This document shows positions 1 to 14,730 of a stretch of 64,000 nucleotides of DNA, in pieces. How positions within the stretch are numbered: the first letter of the stretch is position 1; every line of letters begins with the position of its first letter. A model generated the notes under the pieces. That model did no database searches, was not told the origin of the DNA, and saw nothing but the letters and a program-made list of their open reading frames with translations. The DNA is from Manduca sexta. Lineage: Eukaryota > Arthropoda > Insecta > Lepidoptera > Sphingidae. The stretch spans positions 10,172,920-10,236,919 of the forward strand of contig NC_051129.1 in the NCBI RefSeq assembly GCF_014839805.1. The letters are read 5' to 3'. A program made the position numbers and the translations under genes.

Positions 1-3000
1 TAAGCGGAGCCGTGTTTGAGCCGTGACACCTGCGAACTTTTACGTTCAATCACAAAGTAGAACAATAAAGAATCTATGCGATTTTTTTAATTTTAAAATC
101 TCACAAGTTCCACAGCTAAGGAGTCTGTATCTAATATATAGACGCAACCCCACTTTATATAACTGTTCTAAATTAGCATTGCAAACGGTGGACGCACTAA
201 TGTAATTCTGCCTAACCCCAAGACAGTGGCGTCATCCTTATAACTCTTTATTGAATCTTGAACATAATTTAATGTACGTCACAATGCCAATATTACAGAA
301 GATTTCTCAACATTTTTTTTCCAAGTAAGACGTAAGGCCATCCTTACACGGCACATTACACGGCGTATCAATTACTTTCCCCCAGACAGGTTAACAAGGG
401 ACTACATTGTAATTAATTAACTCCTGCCGTGTGCCCAGTGTTCAGTTTAATGTCAGAATTTTCAAGCCTAAGGTAAGGTTTCCGACTCGGTGTACAAACT
501 ACATTTGTTTGTTTTCTGTTCTTTCGTTACAAAATGTATTAAAAACAAACGCTAAGTCATAAACGTGGTGTAATTTATATTGTTATTTTGTGAAATAGCT
601 CATTTAACCATAGAAAATATTTTTCTTAAAAATTAATTCTGTCGTAGTACAGTGCCCGACAAGTTGCTGTAGCGATCGACGGTATTGCTACAGCGTAGCC
701 TCGTAGCCGTTTCTGAAGCGTTGTGCAGTGGAATTAAAGTGGGCGTAGAAGTAGTTAGGCAAGCGCTACGGTGAATGTATCTAAGTATGACGTTTGTATT
801 CACTACAATAAGGAAACCTGCATGACATTGTTTGGGGATATATGATGTTCTTGTGGTAGATACTACGAGTACTGTATACAGAAGCGGGGCATAGTCGAGT
901 GCGCGCGGCCGATTTTATCGCGCAACCAATCCGATTATCGTAGATTGTTTTTGTTAGGTACAGCCAACCGCACTGCTCTAGTAACGTGTTTGGGACAAGG
1001 TGTGAGCATCGAGAGTGCTAATGACGGTGGTTTTTTAAATAAATTCCAACTATCATTTTAATTACCTTAAAAATATATTTTTTGTATTTGGATGAAATTT
1101 GGAACACAAATATGACAAGTTCTGGATGAAAATATGGAAAAAATTTAATAACAAAATCGAGCATTGAACGATTTCATATTCATTTAAAAAATATAGTATG
1201 TTATCGGTCTTAAAAATTCTCAAACCTATCAATTGTTAGTTGAACATATCTTATTTTGGGGGCTTTCAACCCCTAAAACACCGCATCTGGCTACACCCAT
1301 ATACATAATATACTGTGTAATGTTTTCGATGTCAGGAATCACAAAGAATATTTTCTTTTCAAACAATTCGCTCTCTATATGACACTTATGGCACGCATTG
1401 ATTCGATTTCGCGGCGTGTTTCAAGACAGTGTGTCCATGCCTTATGACAAGAAGTTGTTTGCATGGCATCGTAACCTCTATGATTCCGGTTGTTTTCGTC
1501 ATAAAGTCCTGTCGCCAAGCAGTATTGGCATTGTAGCCAGTATGATATTGAGCATTATGAGTCTTAACGTCTAATGTTTAAGAGTGAGCGCAGTGCAGCG
1601 GTACACAGTACTTTGTATTTTAAAGTCTTGGGTCGTGTTGCTACTGTATTTTTTTGTTATGATACCTTTAAATAGTAGATGTTACAAACAAAACTAAAAA
1701 CACAATACTAGAAAAAATCCATGGAAAGTCCCACTTCAAATCTTCAAATTTAAAGTAAGGGATTAAAAATTCTCGGTTAAAAATACAGGTAACCTTCAAA
1801 AGCCGCTTGTCAGTTATTATAAAGTTCACATGTGAATTTATTTATTAAAAGATATCCTGTCGGAACTTGATTTACCCGTTTCATATAAAATTGTGCTTAT
1901 TTTAAATTTTTGGCTTTCATCGTTTATTTTTTCCACACTCATAGCACTTTCCCCCACTCTATAAATCTTATCAAACAATCACACTATTATACCGATGACA
2001 CACCCTGCTCGATAAATCATCGTCTGTCATTAAAAATATTTTATTATAAAAGTCCATATTTCACGGCTAATACTTCGCGCACCTTTGCATTCCACATATT
2101 TTAAAAAGTTATTCGATTCTTTCCGCCTTATTGAAAATGAACTTTATATTCAAATTTTCTTAAGGTTGAAAGTAGAACGATGTGATTTTCTGTTGTGGAA
2201 AGGATAGATTCGATATTGATTGAGTGGAGAGCAAACTACTTGTTCAGATCTTATTATGTAATTGAAGTTATTGCGGTAGTGATTTTCTTTTCCATTCATA
2301 ATAATTGTGTTTCGACTATTCTGCCATAAACCATCATTTCTATAAATTGGTTTTGGAAAGAGTTTGACTTTATTGCCTGGTTTTCTATAGAGATAAATTG
2401 AAATACAAACTTGTCTTCAAACTGGTAAAAGAGTTAATACTGAGTCTAAAAAAAAAAACACCTTTTTAGATCGGTTAAAATATTCAATCATTGGAACCAC
2501 ATAGATTCTTGGATTAAATAGCACTAAACTGCACTATAGTCGTTCTGCTACAGGACTTCTAAAGCCTGGAGAAGAAGAAAGTTATAAGTTCGAGTCGAGC
2601 CACAGACCGCAGGCTGCAAGCGAATCTTCTGGTTTCTATAAATTTATATGAAAAATATTTTGAGCAACGTGACATTGTGGCGCGCAGCCATGGCGCGTGG
2701 CTTCGGTCGACTTTAAACGTTATTTCGAAATATCACATAAAAAAAAAAAATGATGAATTGCTAATGTAACCCACGTAATGCGAAAACCCTCGGAAACGAG
2801 TGAAATCTGCAGCCGTGGTGGCATGCAATCTATCTCAGAATAGAAAAGGCCGCGATCGTATGCAACAATGCGGTCGATCATAGCCGCACACTACAGTGCA
2901 GCCTGCTGCTGCAGTCTCAGACTTGTACCTTGAGAATAGTAACCCCATTTTACAATCCCATATCTGCAAACATAATATTAAATAGTAAATTTTCACAACG

Positions 3001-5360
3001 ACCAGTTACAAAATTGGCTACAACCTTGAAACCGGTACACGGCGTTACTCGTAAGAAGAAATTCTTTCACACAAACAAAGTGAAACTTTACGTAAACGTT
3101 AACTCAGTTTCCGATTAGCCCGCAAGCCCGGCCGAAAATAAATACCGACCGCTAATGACTTTACGGTGTCGAACATCGCCGTGCGGCTTGTCAGGGAGCC
3201 GATGGAACGAAGTTATCCCGATTTCCGCCGGTACGGAGCGCTCGAAGGGAATCGCTTTTCGGTCAAGTTTCCGCCAACTTACGCCCCGCGTCCCCCCTCG
3301 ACCATAACTTCGTTTTGTTTACTTCGATGTACGCGGAATGTTGATGTGTTCGACGCTTTCGTGATATCTATAAAATATACTTGGGGATAGCTTCAAAGAA
3401 TTACTGAACCTGGGCCTCTTTACCTTCGCTTAGAGTATTTCTGCGTGGGACGGTATCGTTTCATTTACTGCTGTTATAATCAACTAACTAGTAGACAACA
3501 AGCTTCGGTAACGTAGATGAGTGCTTATCTCTTCGGGGATAAAGGCATGATATTTCTTTTTTTTTAAACAGTAAGTATAGAGTTCAGTTCAATCAGAATT
3601 TATTTATGGCATATTTTTTTCATCGGCACACCGGTACATTGAAGTTATTGGCAAAGAATTCATTATTCGGTGCTGGCTTGTACTCGGTACTGAATAAAAG
3701 CCTTTCAATTGCGGGCACTATTATAACAACATTAAATAAACGATAGTGTATACTTGTACATGCAACTTAAATTAATGAGTAGTTTTATATAATATTCACA
3801 TAGCAGAGGACTTGTGGCTACTTCAATAATATAAGCAGACGTCGATGCCACCTCGACAGCGAGATTCCGGTCAGTGCAGTTCTCGGCTCTTCCATCTTAA
3901 ATCTTCAGCAATCGCATTCCTCGCGGAGACAGTTGCCGGATTTTACCACAGAACTGCCGTTTTTTTCAACAACAGTGACAATCGTATTGCACCTAATCCT
4001 ATGGCTATATAGAAACGTTCACACACGAAGCCGACACAAAAACGTCGGCGTTTGATATTAATACGGTCGGATTTAATTGCTTCCACCTATAAAGGAGAAC
4101 GTTCATCTTTAATTAAAATTTCCAAAGCACTTTTCGACGTCGGAACAAAATTTCCCCGCGCCCAATGTTAACAATGTGAATATTATTTATGTACGCAAAT
4201 TGCTTTCAATTTCGGGGCCCGGCTTAATTAATCCGTTTAATGGAATAAATAGAGTTTGATTTTTTCCTTTTTGCCGCGTGTAATAGAGCGCTCCGTCTGT
4301 TTTGTTGCTTCGTGATTGACGAGGAGTTAATTTCTTTGTGTAAAACGTACTTGGTATTGGTTATTATATTTGTGTGTCGACGTTAATATATTGTTCGTGT
4401 AATGTTGTACTGTTACAAGTCTTATGTCGTGGGTATTAAGAACTACCGAAGTTTTTATGGACCTATAATGGATACGAAAAAATATTGCAATCCACTACAT
4501 TTGTATCAGTGTGTTAACTGTTAATTATATTCCCTTGGTCTTACTTTACAACCCATCCGTTGCGTTAAGTATATTGTACAACAGGAATATCAATCAAATT
4601 AGTCTTTCTCCATCCACTCCTGGGAACAGGCCTCCTCTCTATTACGTCATTCTTTTTGACTCTGTGCAAGCCTCATCCACTGCTTGCCAGCACGCATCGC
4701 GATATCATCTCACAATGGGCTGGTGGTGATGTACGAAATAATTAATAATATGCAGAAATAATTACAAGTAATATAACGTTCAAACACGCATACTTGTTGC
4801 TTGCCATGTTGCAGTAATTCAAGCTGAGATGGGACCCGACCCCTTTCGGACTCACACAGCTGTTCAATAGGTACGGTACACATTTTATGTTATACCTGGC
4901 TTTTAGTGTCTTATTGTTTTTTTTAATTACTTTATTAGGTATAAGTTTTGTTTATACTTACAATTTATGTTTAGTGTGTGTTACCGCAATAAACTTATTT
5001 ACTTTCTTCTTATCTTTCGTTCTTACATACGTTTCTTATCATATCTTATTACTTTATCTATCACAGTATTTAACCTTGAAATGACTTCTTACGCCCTTAA
5101 ATAAACACCTTCATTAATCTGACATCCTAACAGCTTACCTAAATGAATTATCTGAAGATTTAGTCCTTTCAAATCTGGCATCAAAAGGGTTCGTATAACG
5201 GATCGGCGCGTTGATTCTTCTCGGGTTAGGCTCGAGCGTAGAATTGTTAGGGGGTATATTTGACACTAGGGTAATGCTTTTAATCGAATTTGTAGGGCTA
5301 AGTATGCGGGTGTTTTGATAACTTATTATTTTTAAGATAATAATGAGGTATAATACAAGC
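1..5360. other. No gene recognised; presumed Lar intron
   Basis: This is AT-rich DNA with short chance frames. It contains a family E fragment (1521-1645), a family C tail piece (3520-3550) and a GC-richer patch at 3120-3310. A cluster of GTAGC/GCTAC words lies at 655-770. None of the frames resembles a protein. Confidence 0.5.
1521..1645 (-). repeat. Family E fragment, diverged
   Basis: GTATTGGCATTGTAGCCAGT and GAGTGAGCGCAGTGCAGCGG followed by CAGTACTTTGTATTTTAAAG parallel the 31240-31345 part of the longer copy in order and spacing. Confidence 0.55.
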
Positions 5361-5690
5361 GGCGATAGCCTAGTTGGGTGTGGAACGGACTGCGAAGACG
5401 AATGTCCGCAGGTTCAAATCCCAAGGGCACACACCTCTGACTTTTCTAAAATCATGTGTGTATTCTTTGTGAATTTATCGTTCTCTTTAACGGTGAAGGA
5501 AAAACATCGTGAGGAAACCTGCACATCTGAGAAGTTCTCTATAGGAATTTCGAAGGTGTGTGAAGTCTACCAATCCGCACTAGGCCAGCGTGGTGGACTA
5601 AGGCCTAATCCCTCTCAGTAGTAGAGGAGGCCCGTGCTCAGCAGTGGGCGAGTATATAATACAGGGCTGATATTATTATTATTATTATAT
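5361..5690 (+). repeat. Full-length tRNA-derived SINE (family A)
   Basis: This is the best copy of the most recognisable SINE here. The tRNA-like head carries an A box (TAGCCTAGTTGG, 5366-5377) and a B box (GGTTCAAATCC, 5411-5421), the internal promoter of RNA polymerase III. The body includes the GTGAGGAAACCTGCAC core common to lepidopteran SINEs, and the tail ends in an ATT microsatellite (5670-5688). A 92-codon open frame across it is an artefact. It resembles the Metulj and HaSE classes of lepidopteran SINEs, but I cannot name the exact family. Confidence 0.9.
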
Positions 5691-8600
5691 ATAATGACAT
5701 ACGTGAAAATTGAACTTAAATGGAGTTTGACACTAAACGGCTGAAGTGAAATGTAAACTATACTTTTTATTTGCGATGTATAGAATTATTTCGCAATTTT
5801 GCAGTAATGTGTTGACTACTCCACTAGTTTTCGGTTGGTAATGAGTTCTTATTAACTCACATAAAATACAAGCATAATTAGATTTCAAAAACAATGTTAC
5901 TCCATTCAAACTCGCACAAATCCTAGCCGCGAGCCAAATGAAACTATGGCCCAGTAGCGCGGATCCACACTGAAAACGCTCGGCCAATTCCTCTGTAAAA
6001 GCCATCAGAAGCAAAGGCCGATCCTCAAAAAACAACAATTTACAACAGCACGAGCGGCACAAAAGCGCCCTCTGGTGATCCCGGGCTTGTTAACATTTGC
6101 CCGGACAAAAGAAACGTGTATCACAAATGCGACTCACCGCCGCGGCCATTACGACCCGCGCAGGGGGGGGAGGGTGCCCAAAAACGGCCGGGGCATATGT
6201 AACCCACCGTTGGAATCCTACCATTTGTTACTTATACTACTTATGCTGTGTTTGGAGAGGACATGTCGCTTGCTTGCTAGTTGGGATTGTGATTTTATAA
6301 TTGTATACTGTTTGAGATTATGTTTGTTAATTATTAAATATATGACTAGGCGTTTAATAATTATTTCAGTTAAAAATATCACAAAATTTATAAACATTTT
6401 AAATATTATAGGATCTAATTAAAAATCGGTCTCATACAGATTATCCGCAGAATATTATTTGTAAACAGTGATAGCAAATGCGTATTTTTGTAATAAAACA
6501 TCATCAGTAACCTAAAATAACATATCCATAAATCTTACTAATAACAGATACATAGAGATCACTTTATTAATTAATAAAAACGTCTTTTTAAACAGTACAG
6601 TGTATAAAATAGTAAAAATAAATAGCTTGGAACCTCAATCATCAATTTAATATCCACCTAAATCCATTACTAGCTTGACTCTTCATAAATTCTCATGTGT
6701 AACATCCGTCTAAACGGGTCACAATAGTAAGTAGTCGGAGGTCATTCCGCACAATGGGCACTGTGTAGTTCAAATCTCGACAATAACCTCGCGCTACGTG
6801 GAGAGCAATTTTCGGCTTCTTGTCAACTCAGGATTACAACCGGTGACGAATTTACACACTTAGCGTCGACCCGGAGGGATTTCACCTTCAAATATTACTT
6901 GTTTTTAGAGTGTTACTTAAGACGGGTTTTAGTTGGACTGTAGTGATAAAAAGTTTATAAAAGCAAACGTAAGTAATTATTGTTATGAAGCGTTGACCAG
7001 TTCGGAGTCAGATACTGATAGATAATTACTTTCAACATATAGTAACGTTTTAATGGTAAAGCTTAATATAGGCATAGTATACACACGCTGAACTGGAGTT
7101 ACATCACGGTTTCACCGAAAACAACTGTGAATTAACAGATTATTGCGTTTCCTATGACGAGTAAAATTGCTCGAGGCTCAAACAAACCTATCAAACCCAC
7201 TTGCTTGTTTATTTAAAAAGATAAGTCATGTAATTTTCCTACTTTAAATCATGATAATATTTGTCCAAACGCATCAGCAAAGTTCAACAATTTAATTATA
7301 AATTTATAAATTCAACACTAAATAAACACACGAGGCAATCTGTGGATCCAGTGTGTGGCAGTGGCGCTTGTTTCACGCACGCAAAATACGTAATTAAGTT
7401 TATATTAGCATACAAGACGCGCGTGAGCAGACGCCGCATAACAAAACGTGTACAGAAGGATCACTTTTGATGTAAATTGTGCGATTCAAATTACGCGCGA
7501 AATCATACTTAATTCGAGCATTATGAATGAACATAAATTATATACTTATAGTGCATTACAATGTTTAGGATTGAGTGTGTAATGAAGGCAGTTTGTTATG
7601 GATCGTAAAATTATGTCGAGCCAGCTTGTATCGTTACATAAACCATAGCATCACTAGTAATCACCAACTTCTTGAAATGTGTTGTTATTCCAGTAGTACG
7701 TAATATGAAATTCAAAAGATGATTATTCATGCTATAAACAAAACTATTTCCAGCATTCAGTTATATTGTAATAAAGAACATAGAAAATAACTTATGATTG
7801 GAAAAAAAAATAGACTTGGTAACTATAAAAACCTTCGTAAACGAATGACATTATATAAAGAATTCTCATATTGTAGGAAAACACGCTTTTTTCCCAAATA
7901 TATAATAATTCGAAATGGATCAATATTAACGGACACTCTGTATTCTTTTATTTTGTGTCACATCGCACAGTATATGAACAAGATTCCTTCGAGATTAGAT
8001 GGGATACGGCGATGGTTTTGTGTATGTCGTTACGTTTTCATATTACGCGTAAATACGACACTTTTACCGAAGATTCGCGCGAAGAAGCCGAAATAATAAC
8101 GCCACGTGAATGCACGAAAGATTTTCGGCTTAACTGTTGAGATGAAAGCGTATTTGCCTCGTTATAATTAATTTTAACGGCGATGAGTGTAAATAAAAGA
8201 TTATTATTATTATCAGTGGTTAAGATTTGATGTTTTGGTGTTGGCGCGTGGTTTACTTGAACTTTGTTACGTAGGTGATATGATTTTATGTTAGCAAGAT
8301 AAGTGTTAGATCTCTTACATACATACTCTAGATTTCTGTTTGTGCCGTAAAGAGGCACTCTTCAAATAGGACGAGGACATTGTAATCTGTGTGTGAGATT
8401 TAACCTCTGAGCTAGAAGGAGTTGGATTACTCTGTAATTCATAGTTTTGTGTTCTGTTGATACTATTTATATGCTGGCGTTGCGCTCACCAGCGAGATAC
8501 TTGCTCGTCTAACCATTTAGCTATATAAGAAATCCCAAAGATACTTTCTTCAGCAAGTTTATGTGACTTGAGTATCTAAAAATATTGAATCCAAAAGTAA

Positions 8601-9150
8601 CTATGTCAAAGTGTCTTTGTACGAGTAAATGGGACAGTACATTAAGCCTCTGAAGAGCAAACGACAATGTCTACTCACTCATGTCCTTATTTCATTACAG
8701 CAAGACCAAGACAGTAACTGACACGGTGTCCTTTGAAAAGTACAAACAAATAAACAAAAAGACAAAACCAAAGATCCTAACAAGATTGCCGTCTCACACA
8801 GATTGACGTAGAAATACGTTTACACTCGTTTGTCATATCGTAAAAGGAAATATATTTAGGCGTCCGGAATGTTTTGTTACAAGGCGAAAGTAATTCAATT
8901 CTTTGAGGGCACCGATAGAGCGTCTCGTTGTCTTTGTACGTATCAAGCGGAACAAATTGGATAATGTTTCTTATAAGTTTATCTGTGCACTCGCGCCATT
9001 GGTTTAGTTTGGGCGTAGTTTGGCTGTAAAACCGAATGGGGTTGGGCGGTTCAAGCTTCAGGTGAGGTGTGACTTGTGATTAGTCTCTATGTTTGTTAGG
9101 AACCGATAAGGCGAGAGATTTGTGTAATAAAAAACACGGCTATACAAGTA
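5691..9150. other. No gene recognised
   Basis: The region 5900-6250 is somewhat GC-rich, with overlapping frames on both strands that show no motif. A GTTCAAATCTCG sequence near 6772 looks like a worn B box but no element could be outlined. From 6250 to 9150 it is plain AT-rich DNA. Confidence 0.5.
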
Positions 9151-9401
9151 TTTTTTTTTATTTGCCGCAAAATGCCGCTTACTGTAACTGATGGTAAGTG
9201 GGGTGAGGTCTAATAGAATGTTGACGAACGAGAGATGATTACCTCACGATAGTCGACACAATTATGCCGGCCTTTTCGCACTGGATATAAACAGGCTTAT
9301 CCTGAAACGCGACACACTTACGTGGACCAATATGGCGGGTTTTAACACCTTGTGTACCGTGGTCGCTATCCAGGCGGATATAAAATATATCCTACCACCA
9401 G
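9151..9401 (-). repeat. Retrotransposon 3'-tail repeat (family B)
   Basis: This is one of six copies of a roughly 250-bp repeat. On the plus strand it starts with a T run, then TGATGGTAAGTGG, TAGAATGTTGACGAACGAG, TTATGCCGGCC, GCGACACACTTACGTGG, TATGGCGGGTTTTAACACC, GTGGTCGCTATCC, and ends CCTACCACCAG. The T run means the element's sense strand is minus with a poly(A) 3' end. That, and the CTGGTGGTAGG start of the sense strand, resembles 3' ends of lepidopteran non-LTR elements. No reverse transcriptase frame is attached. Confidence 0.8.
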
Positions 9402-12400
9402 TGTCCGTTATGAATAACGGTTTATTAAATAGCGACTATCTTAAGATGCTGACCTTGACCTGACAGCCTCTCAACTGATACCGCCCTTCAGAGAAAAACT
9501 GAATGATATCCATTAATACGGTTTTCAGTATTTTGATGAGCAGTAATGTGCAATTACTTGTGTGCTTGTTTTAAAGACCGTCTAGCCAGTATAATTAAAC
9601 ACCATAAGAAAACTTATCATGCAATACTTAAGTTGATAAGCGTGGAGTACGATGAAATGATGAGGCATTCTTTTGTATTTCAAAGATGTTATTAGAGGTG
9701 CTTCAATTTGTAATTGTGGGGTTTATTATAAAGCTAAATTTCTCATCTCATTATAAAAAAAAAAAAACCAATGATTTCGAGTGATGTGTACATTTTCGGA
9801 TTATAAATCTGTTCACGTATGTGTGAGCGAGTGTTGGCTCGAGCTTTGTGGGTCGACAATTAGCCGAATATTTTTGCATTCTGACTTCGCGCAGCGCTGT
9901 CAAATTGTCACGGGACTTTGTCATTCAGATATACGGCGTTCTGTGCGGGCATTTTTTTAAATTCCGCGGGAAAACGTGTGCAATGCACTGGTAGCAAGTA
10001 CAGTTAGGACCACATACCTAATATGACAGCAACGAGACATGTTATTCTTTCGATTTGTAATTATGTCCGCCTATACTGTATGTAACATAATTGACATGAA
10101 ATAAAATAGCAATTAATAAAATCATTAGATGCTAATTATAGGCATTAGATTGAAACCTATGCTGATTGTAGTCTTCACGCGACTTCCATATGTTCGCTTT
10201 CATTCGAAATATTTCTTCGAACAGAAGTCTAAAACGGCCAACACAACAAAAAGGTTTATTGACACCATTCCACACGCGTAAGTAATTCCCATGTTATCCC
10301 ACGCGCAGATCTTATTCGCGTAATGAAATTTTCTAAGGTGGCAAGACAACTCCCGATAGACTCGGGCGGTCGCATTGAAAGCGTATGTATGTACGCAAAC
10401 AGGCTTAGCATTACCCGTCCATTTACAAAGAGATACGGGTAAAATTCGCGTACAAGTCAAAACGTATTCCAAATCTCAGATTTCACAGCGATTCAAGTAT
10501 TATTGCGTGCGACGCGGCGTCTCGTTTTTGGAAAGCGTCAGCGAGGAACGTACGTCGTCTCAAGGTCTTGACGTAATCATGTTTTCTTATTTCATGGCTC
10601 CTGCTAGTTTACGTGTATTACCTAAGCGAGCAGTGTTACTATGCGCCGAGCTCGTCTTAGTACAACTTTGTAACAGAAATGACCTGAACAACATGCCTAT
10701 AGTCAAATGTTATGCTAAAATATATATATTTTTTAATGGTTTAATAAATTTGTATTCATAAAACTAGACTGCGTGAAAATATCAAAGGCTTAAATAAAAT
10801 ATGGAGATAGATAATTAGCGAAACAAAAATGACCAAAGGCAAGGAAAATACTTGTGTTATATCAAAATAATATACATGAAAAGAAACAATCCGAAGCAGC
10901 CAATCAGCCTTTGTACGAGTGTCCAAAGGTAACAACCGTGTAAGAAGCTGGCAAAGGTTTTATGCAAACTAAACAAGAACCTAATTACAGACACAAAACA
11001 TCCACAAAGGTTTGCCATCGACAAAAAAAAATACCTCGCAACAGTACGGTAGATTTTGAATTTCTCAAGATTTCCCCATAGTATTTAATTTTTTTGTTCT
11101 TTTTTTAAAAGGAAACTAAAGCAGGAAGGTAATACAAGCTTTTCTGTTATACGGAGGACACTTCCTTTCATTACCCCGGAGAGTCTTCGGCAGAGCGGTG
11201 GATGAGTACTGTCGAGCGCACAATTGTTGTTGTAAAAGCTCATTTCGATTCATAAATAATAATAGAATCGTACGGTATTGTTGGCAATATGTATGAGCCA
11301 TGGATTGCTAAAGATTAATTTCACTTTTATATTATGAGAAATTCATTTATATGAAATACATATGCAGTGGAGATTATGTGGCTGATATTAATAATCATGA
11401 TTACACGATAAAAATATTCCATTAGTTAATCGTCTGTTGTTAATATTGAGCCACATTACCATGACTGCCTAGGTGACGTAGTTGTATTAGTACAGTGCTA
11501 AGGTCGACCTCCGGATAGGCAAAGAGATTGAGTTTTTCTACTTAGTATCAGTCCGAAGACTGTAATTTGTGCCCGAAAAACTTGACACACAGGACGGAAA
11601 GTGGGTGCACCAGTGGCGCCTGGAAGTACTTCTTCACGGATAAAAGGCGTGAGTATATGTATTTCCGTGACTATAAAAATATCTCCACAAAACAAAATAT
11701 CTACAAACTCGATCACCATAAACAAAAACAAAATAAACGGTTACATGTTGTGGCTATTCCGTCTACAGAACTAAGTCTAAATAAACGACACCCGCCTGGT
11801 TGTTCCTATGTAAAATTTATGTAATCATTCAGAGCTAGCTTAGGAAGTCCGCTGGCTCCTTGTTGTTTCAGGCTGCGTTTTCAGAAGGAATATTAATTAC
11901 TCGCAAACGTTATGCAGGTTTGAACTTGAAGAGTGTGAGTTAGTTGCACTTCTGATGGTTGCTTTAGATATTTGACACGTGTCCTACAAACTTTTCGTTA
12001 GGATTGGCAAAGTAATCATTGTCATACATTAACAGTTTAAATATATTAATTTATATGTTGTTAAGATATGGAAACAACCATATAACAATCTTATTAGCAA
12101 ATGCTTTCAGAATGTCATGTCATGAAAATAATACAAGTTTACAAACAAATTTTAACAACACAAAATACTACGACATAAAATTGAGAGCATTCAATGAATG
12201 CTATTTAAAATTTCACAATCCCCAAAAAAACCGTTCCAACACATACAGTTTAATACAAGAAGCGATTTAACGCGACGGTACCACGTCTGTTCCGCAAGAT
12301 AGTGTTAACTAACCGGGTCTCAGACGTTCTTTTTTACAAAAATATAAAAAACGTCTACACGATTGCACCCGACTGTACTTTTCTTCAAGATAGACGGCGA

Positions 12401-12570
12401 ATTAATTTAGAATGTTGTGTTAATTTTTAGCTGTTGTTGTTTAATTTAAAGTTGGGACAGAAATATCCATTTTAATTTTTACGATGAAGGAAAATTGGCG
12501 AAGCGTTCAGTAACAGTCTTCGTTTCTCTGCTTTTGTTCCGGGTATCTTGGTGACATCTTAAGACACTAT
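9402..12570. other. No gene recognised
   Basis: It contains the family C SINE at 11461-11655. The 128-codon frame at 10375-10761 (plus) and the 90-codon frame opposite it have no recognisable features, and no splice-supported exon is seen. Confidence 0.5.
11461..11655 (+). repeat. tRNA-related SINE (family C), degenerate
   Basis: The family C consensus as seen across copies starts GACTGCCTCGGTGGCGTAGT, has a GGTTCGAATCC-type B box, then a middle with AATTTGTGCCCGA, and ends CGGGGATAAAGGCGTGA. This copy has GACTGCCTAGGTGACGTAGT, a decayed B box, AATTTGTGCCCGAAAAACTT and CACGGATAAAAGGCGTGAG. Confidence 0.75.
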
Positions 12571-12820
12571 TATTTTTTTTATACGTGCAATGCAATGTGA
12601 CCTCACTGCACTTGATGGTAAGTGGAGTGGAGTCCAATAGAATGTCGACTGACGAGAGACGATTACCCATCGGCAGTCAATATGTCGGTCTGTTGGAACA
12701 GGATATACACAGGCTAATCCCGGAACGCGATACGCTTACATGGGCCACTATGGCGGGTCTTAACACCTTGTGTACGGTGGTCGCTATCCGGTTGGACATA
12801 AACTATATTCTACCACCAGC
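12571..12820 (-). repeat. Family B retrotransposon-tail repeat
   Basis: This copy matches 9151-9401 from the T run (12573-12580) to CTACCACCAGC. A chance 127-codon plus-strand frame (12585-12968) runs through it. Confidence 0.85.
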
Positions 12821-13009
12821 AAAAATGGATACATGTTCAGTGATGATATTTCGGATATCGAGTGCTTTTCTTTTCATACTATATAAAGTACATTTATATT
12901 CAATAAAGAATACAAATTTCGCCCTACAAGTCCCTTCTGTGGTAACAAGATACAATCTTACCTATTAATATTGTATACTAACAGTAAAAGTTTTTGAATA
13001 TATTTGTAT

Positions 13010-13190
13010 GTTTATTAAGTGCAGAAACCGCTTACCGGATTGGGATGAAATTTGTCAAACGGTAGACCAAATATTAGATTACCATAATATCGTTTTTATC
13101 CCGGTAATTTGCTCCTGTAGAAAAAATTTAAATTGTTTAAAATACATGGCACTCATTGTCAGATGGCGCTATGGATGGCTACTATAATTT
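13010..13190 (+). repeat. Dispersed repeat related to the 40285 type
   Basis: GGATTGGGATGAAATTTGTC, then TTTTTATCCCGGTAATTTGC and CAGATGGCGCTATGGATGGC are typical phrases of the same arthropod repeat group. This copy is diverged. Confidence 0.55.
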
Positions 13191-14730
13191 GGGCAAATGC
13201 TTGTCACGCAGGCGTAACCGCGTGCAATACCGTGTATTAATGAAGTATTAAACTTCATGCAATAATTGTTATAAAACGAATACTACAATAGTATTTCTGA
13301 TAAGCCAAAACATGTCCGAGAGGCCATCTGCCGTCGTCGTCTTGAAATAAAAAGGACAAGCTATTGTTTCGTTTATGTTTTCAGCGTGCATTAAAAGTTT
13401 GCCTTTTGTGCGCTAACCTTTTCAAAATATCAAAGTACAGAGCGGCGCGTCCATTGTCCGTATTTTTCTTGCACCGCATTAAATTCGACGCCTCCGACGG
13501 ATTGTACGGGACTTTTGAAAAGAGCTATTATATTGTTTATTACGTTGGTAATACAGTTAGTTATTAAATGTCTTGTTATTTTTAAAAGTAGTTGATGAGA
13601 AATTGCAGACTGTTATCTTTTCGGTCTTCAGTGTAATTAGTTGGCATCGTGTCTTTATTATATAGTGACAAACGCACTGAAATGTTAAACAGTGCTCAGT
13701 AATTATTAGTTTCGGGTAATTTTACAAGTCTTAATAAGGACAAAAATATAGACTACCGTTTCAGACAATTTTGGAAGTGTGACGAGGTCGTGTACCAGCT
13801 TCCGATATAAAACAGTTGCACCACGATAGAATATGTTCATCGTCATTGCAAAATTAACAGCATCACTGGCCGCAAAATAATTCAATTCGTGACAAACTCA
13901 ATTTGTGTGAAAGTTCAAAAACTCACGAAAAAACCCGTATTATTTATATAGACCGGTGTGTGCAAGGGCACACGCACCCGCGGGTTGGAGTGTTTGTAGG
14001 AGCGAGCTCATCGCGAGAGTCGAGACTGGCAGCCGAGGGCGCTCGAGAGTGCTCCACGGTGTCAATGCAGGATCGAGCTGTGTTCGCGCCAAGTAATTTG
14101 GACAAGGGTGGATTCACGCCTAGGGAAACGCGTTTTTACGGTCATGCGCTTTTGTTTTTTTTTTAATTAACAATTTTTTTATTCATGAGATATGTTATTA
14201 AAATTATAAACTATTCAAATTATTTAGGGACGAAATTCTGTCGACCTAAAACATTTTATGAGTTGTGTAAAACTTGGCATCGATGTTGTTATCATTTGAA
14301 ACTAAAAAAAATATTACAGAAAAATGAATATACCAAACTGCAATTCGATTTCTTTCCTAAAATTAATTGAAAGTGTTATTCTAATGGGAGGTTATCGATG
14401 GCGGTGACATATTGTTCGTTTGGTGACTACAAAAAAAAATAGTACAAATTTATACACGTTCGTTAATTATTGATATTTCAAATTAAAATGGTAATAAAAA
14501 AACAATAATTGGACAACCCTAATTGTTTTTTTTTAATAATACGATTCGAAGGTAAATTTGTAATAAAATAATTTTATTCACCGTTAGGGCCTTCACCTTT
14601 TTGATTGAATGAGGAATTTATGCGTTAAAGATTGCTTTAAGGAGGCCATGATGAGATGCATAAAGACTCGACATTTTAAAAGTAGGGAATCCAAATTGTT
14701 AGCTTTATTTCTTTATTAAATTGAAGGGGT

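Noticed and set aside
5361..5435. A true tRNA gene
   Set aside because: A and B boxes are present, but the sequence does not fold as a complete tRNA and is followed by a SINE body and tail.
10375..10761. 128-codon plus-strand open frame
   Set aside because: The composition looks random, no motif is seen, and a frame on the other strand overlaps it.
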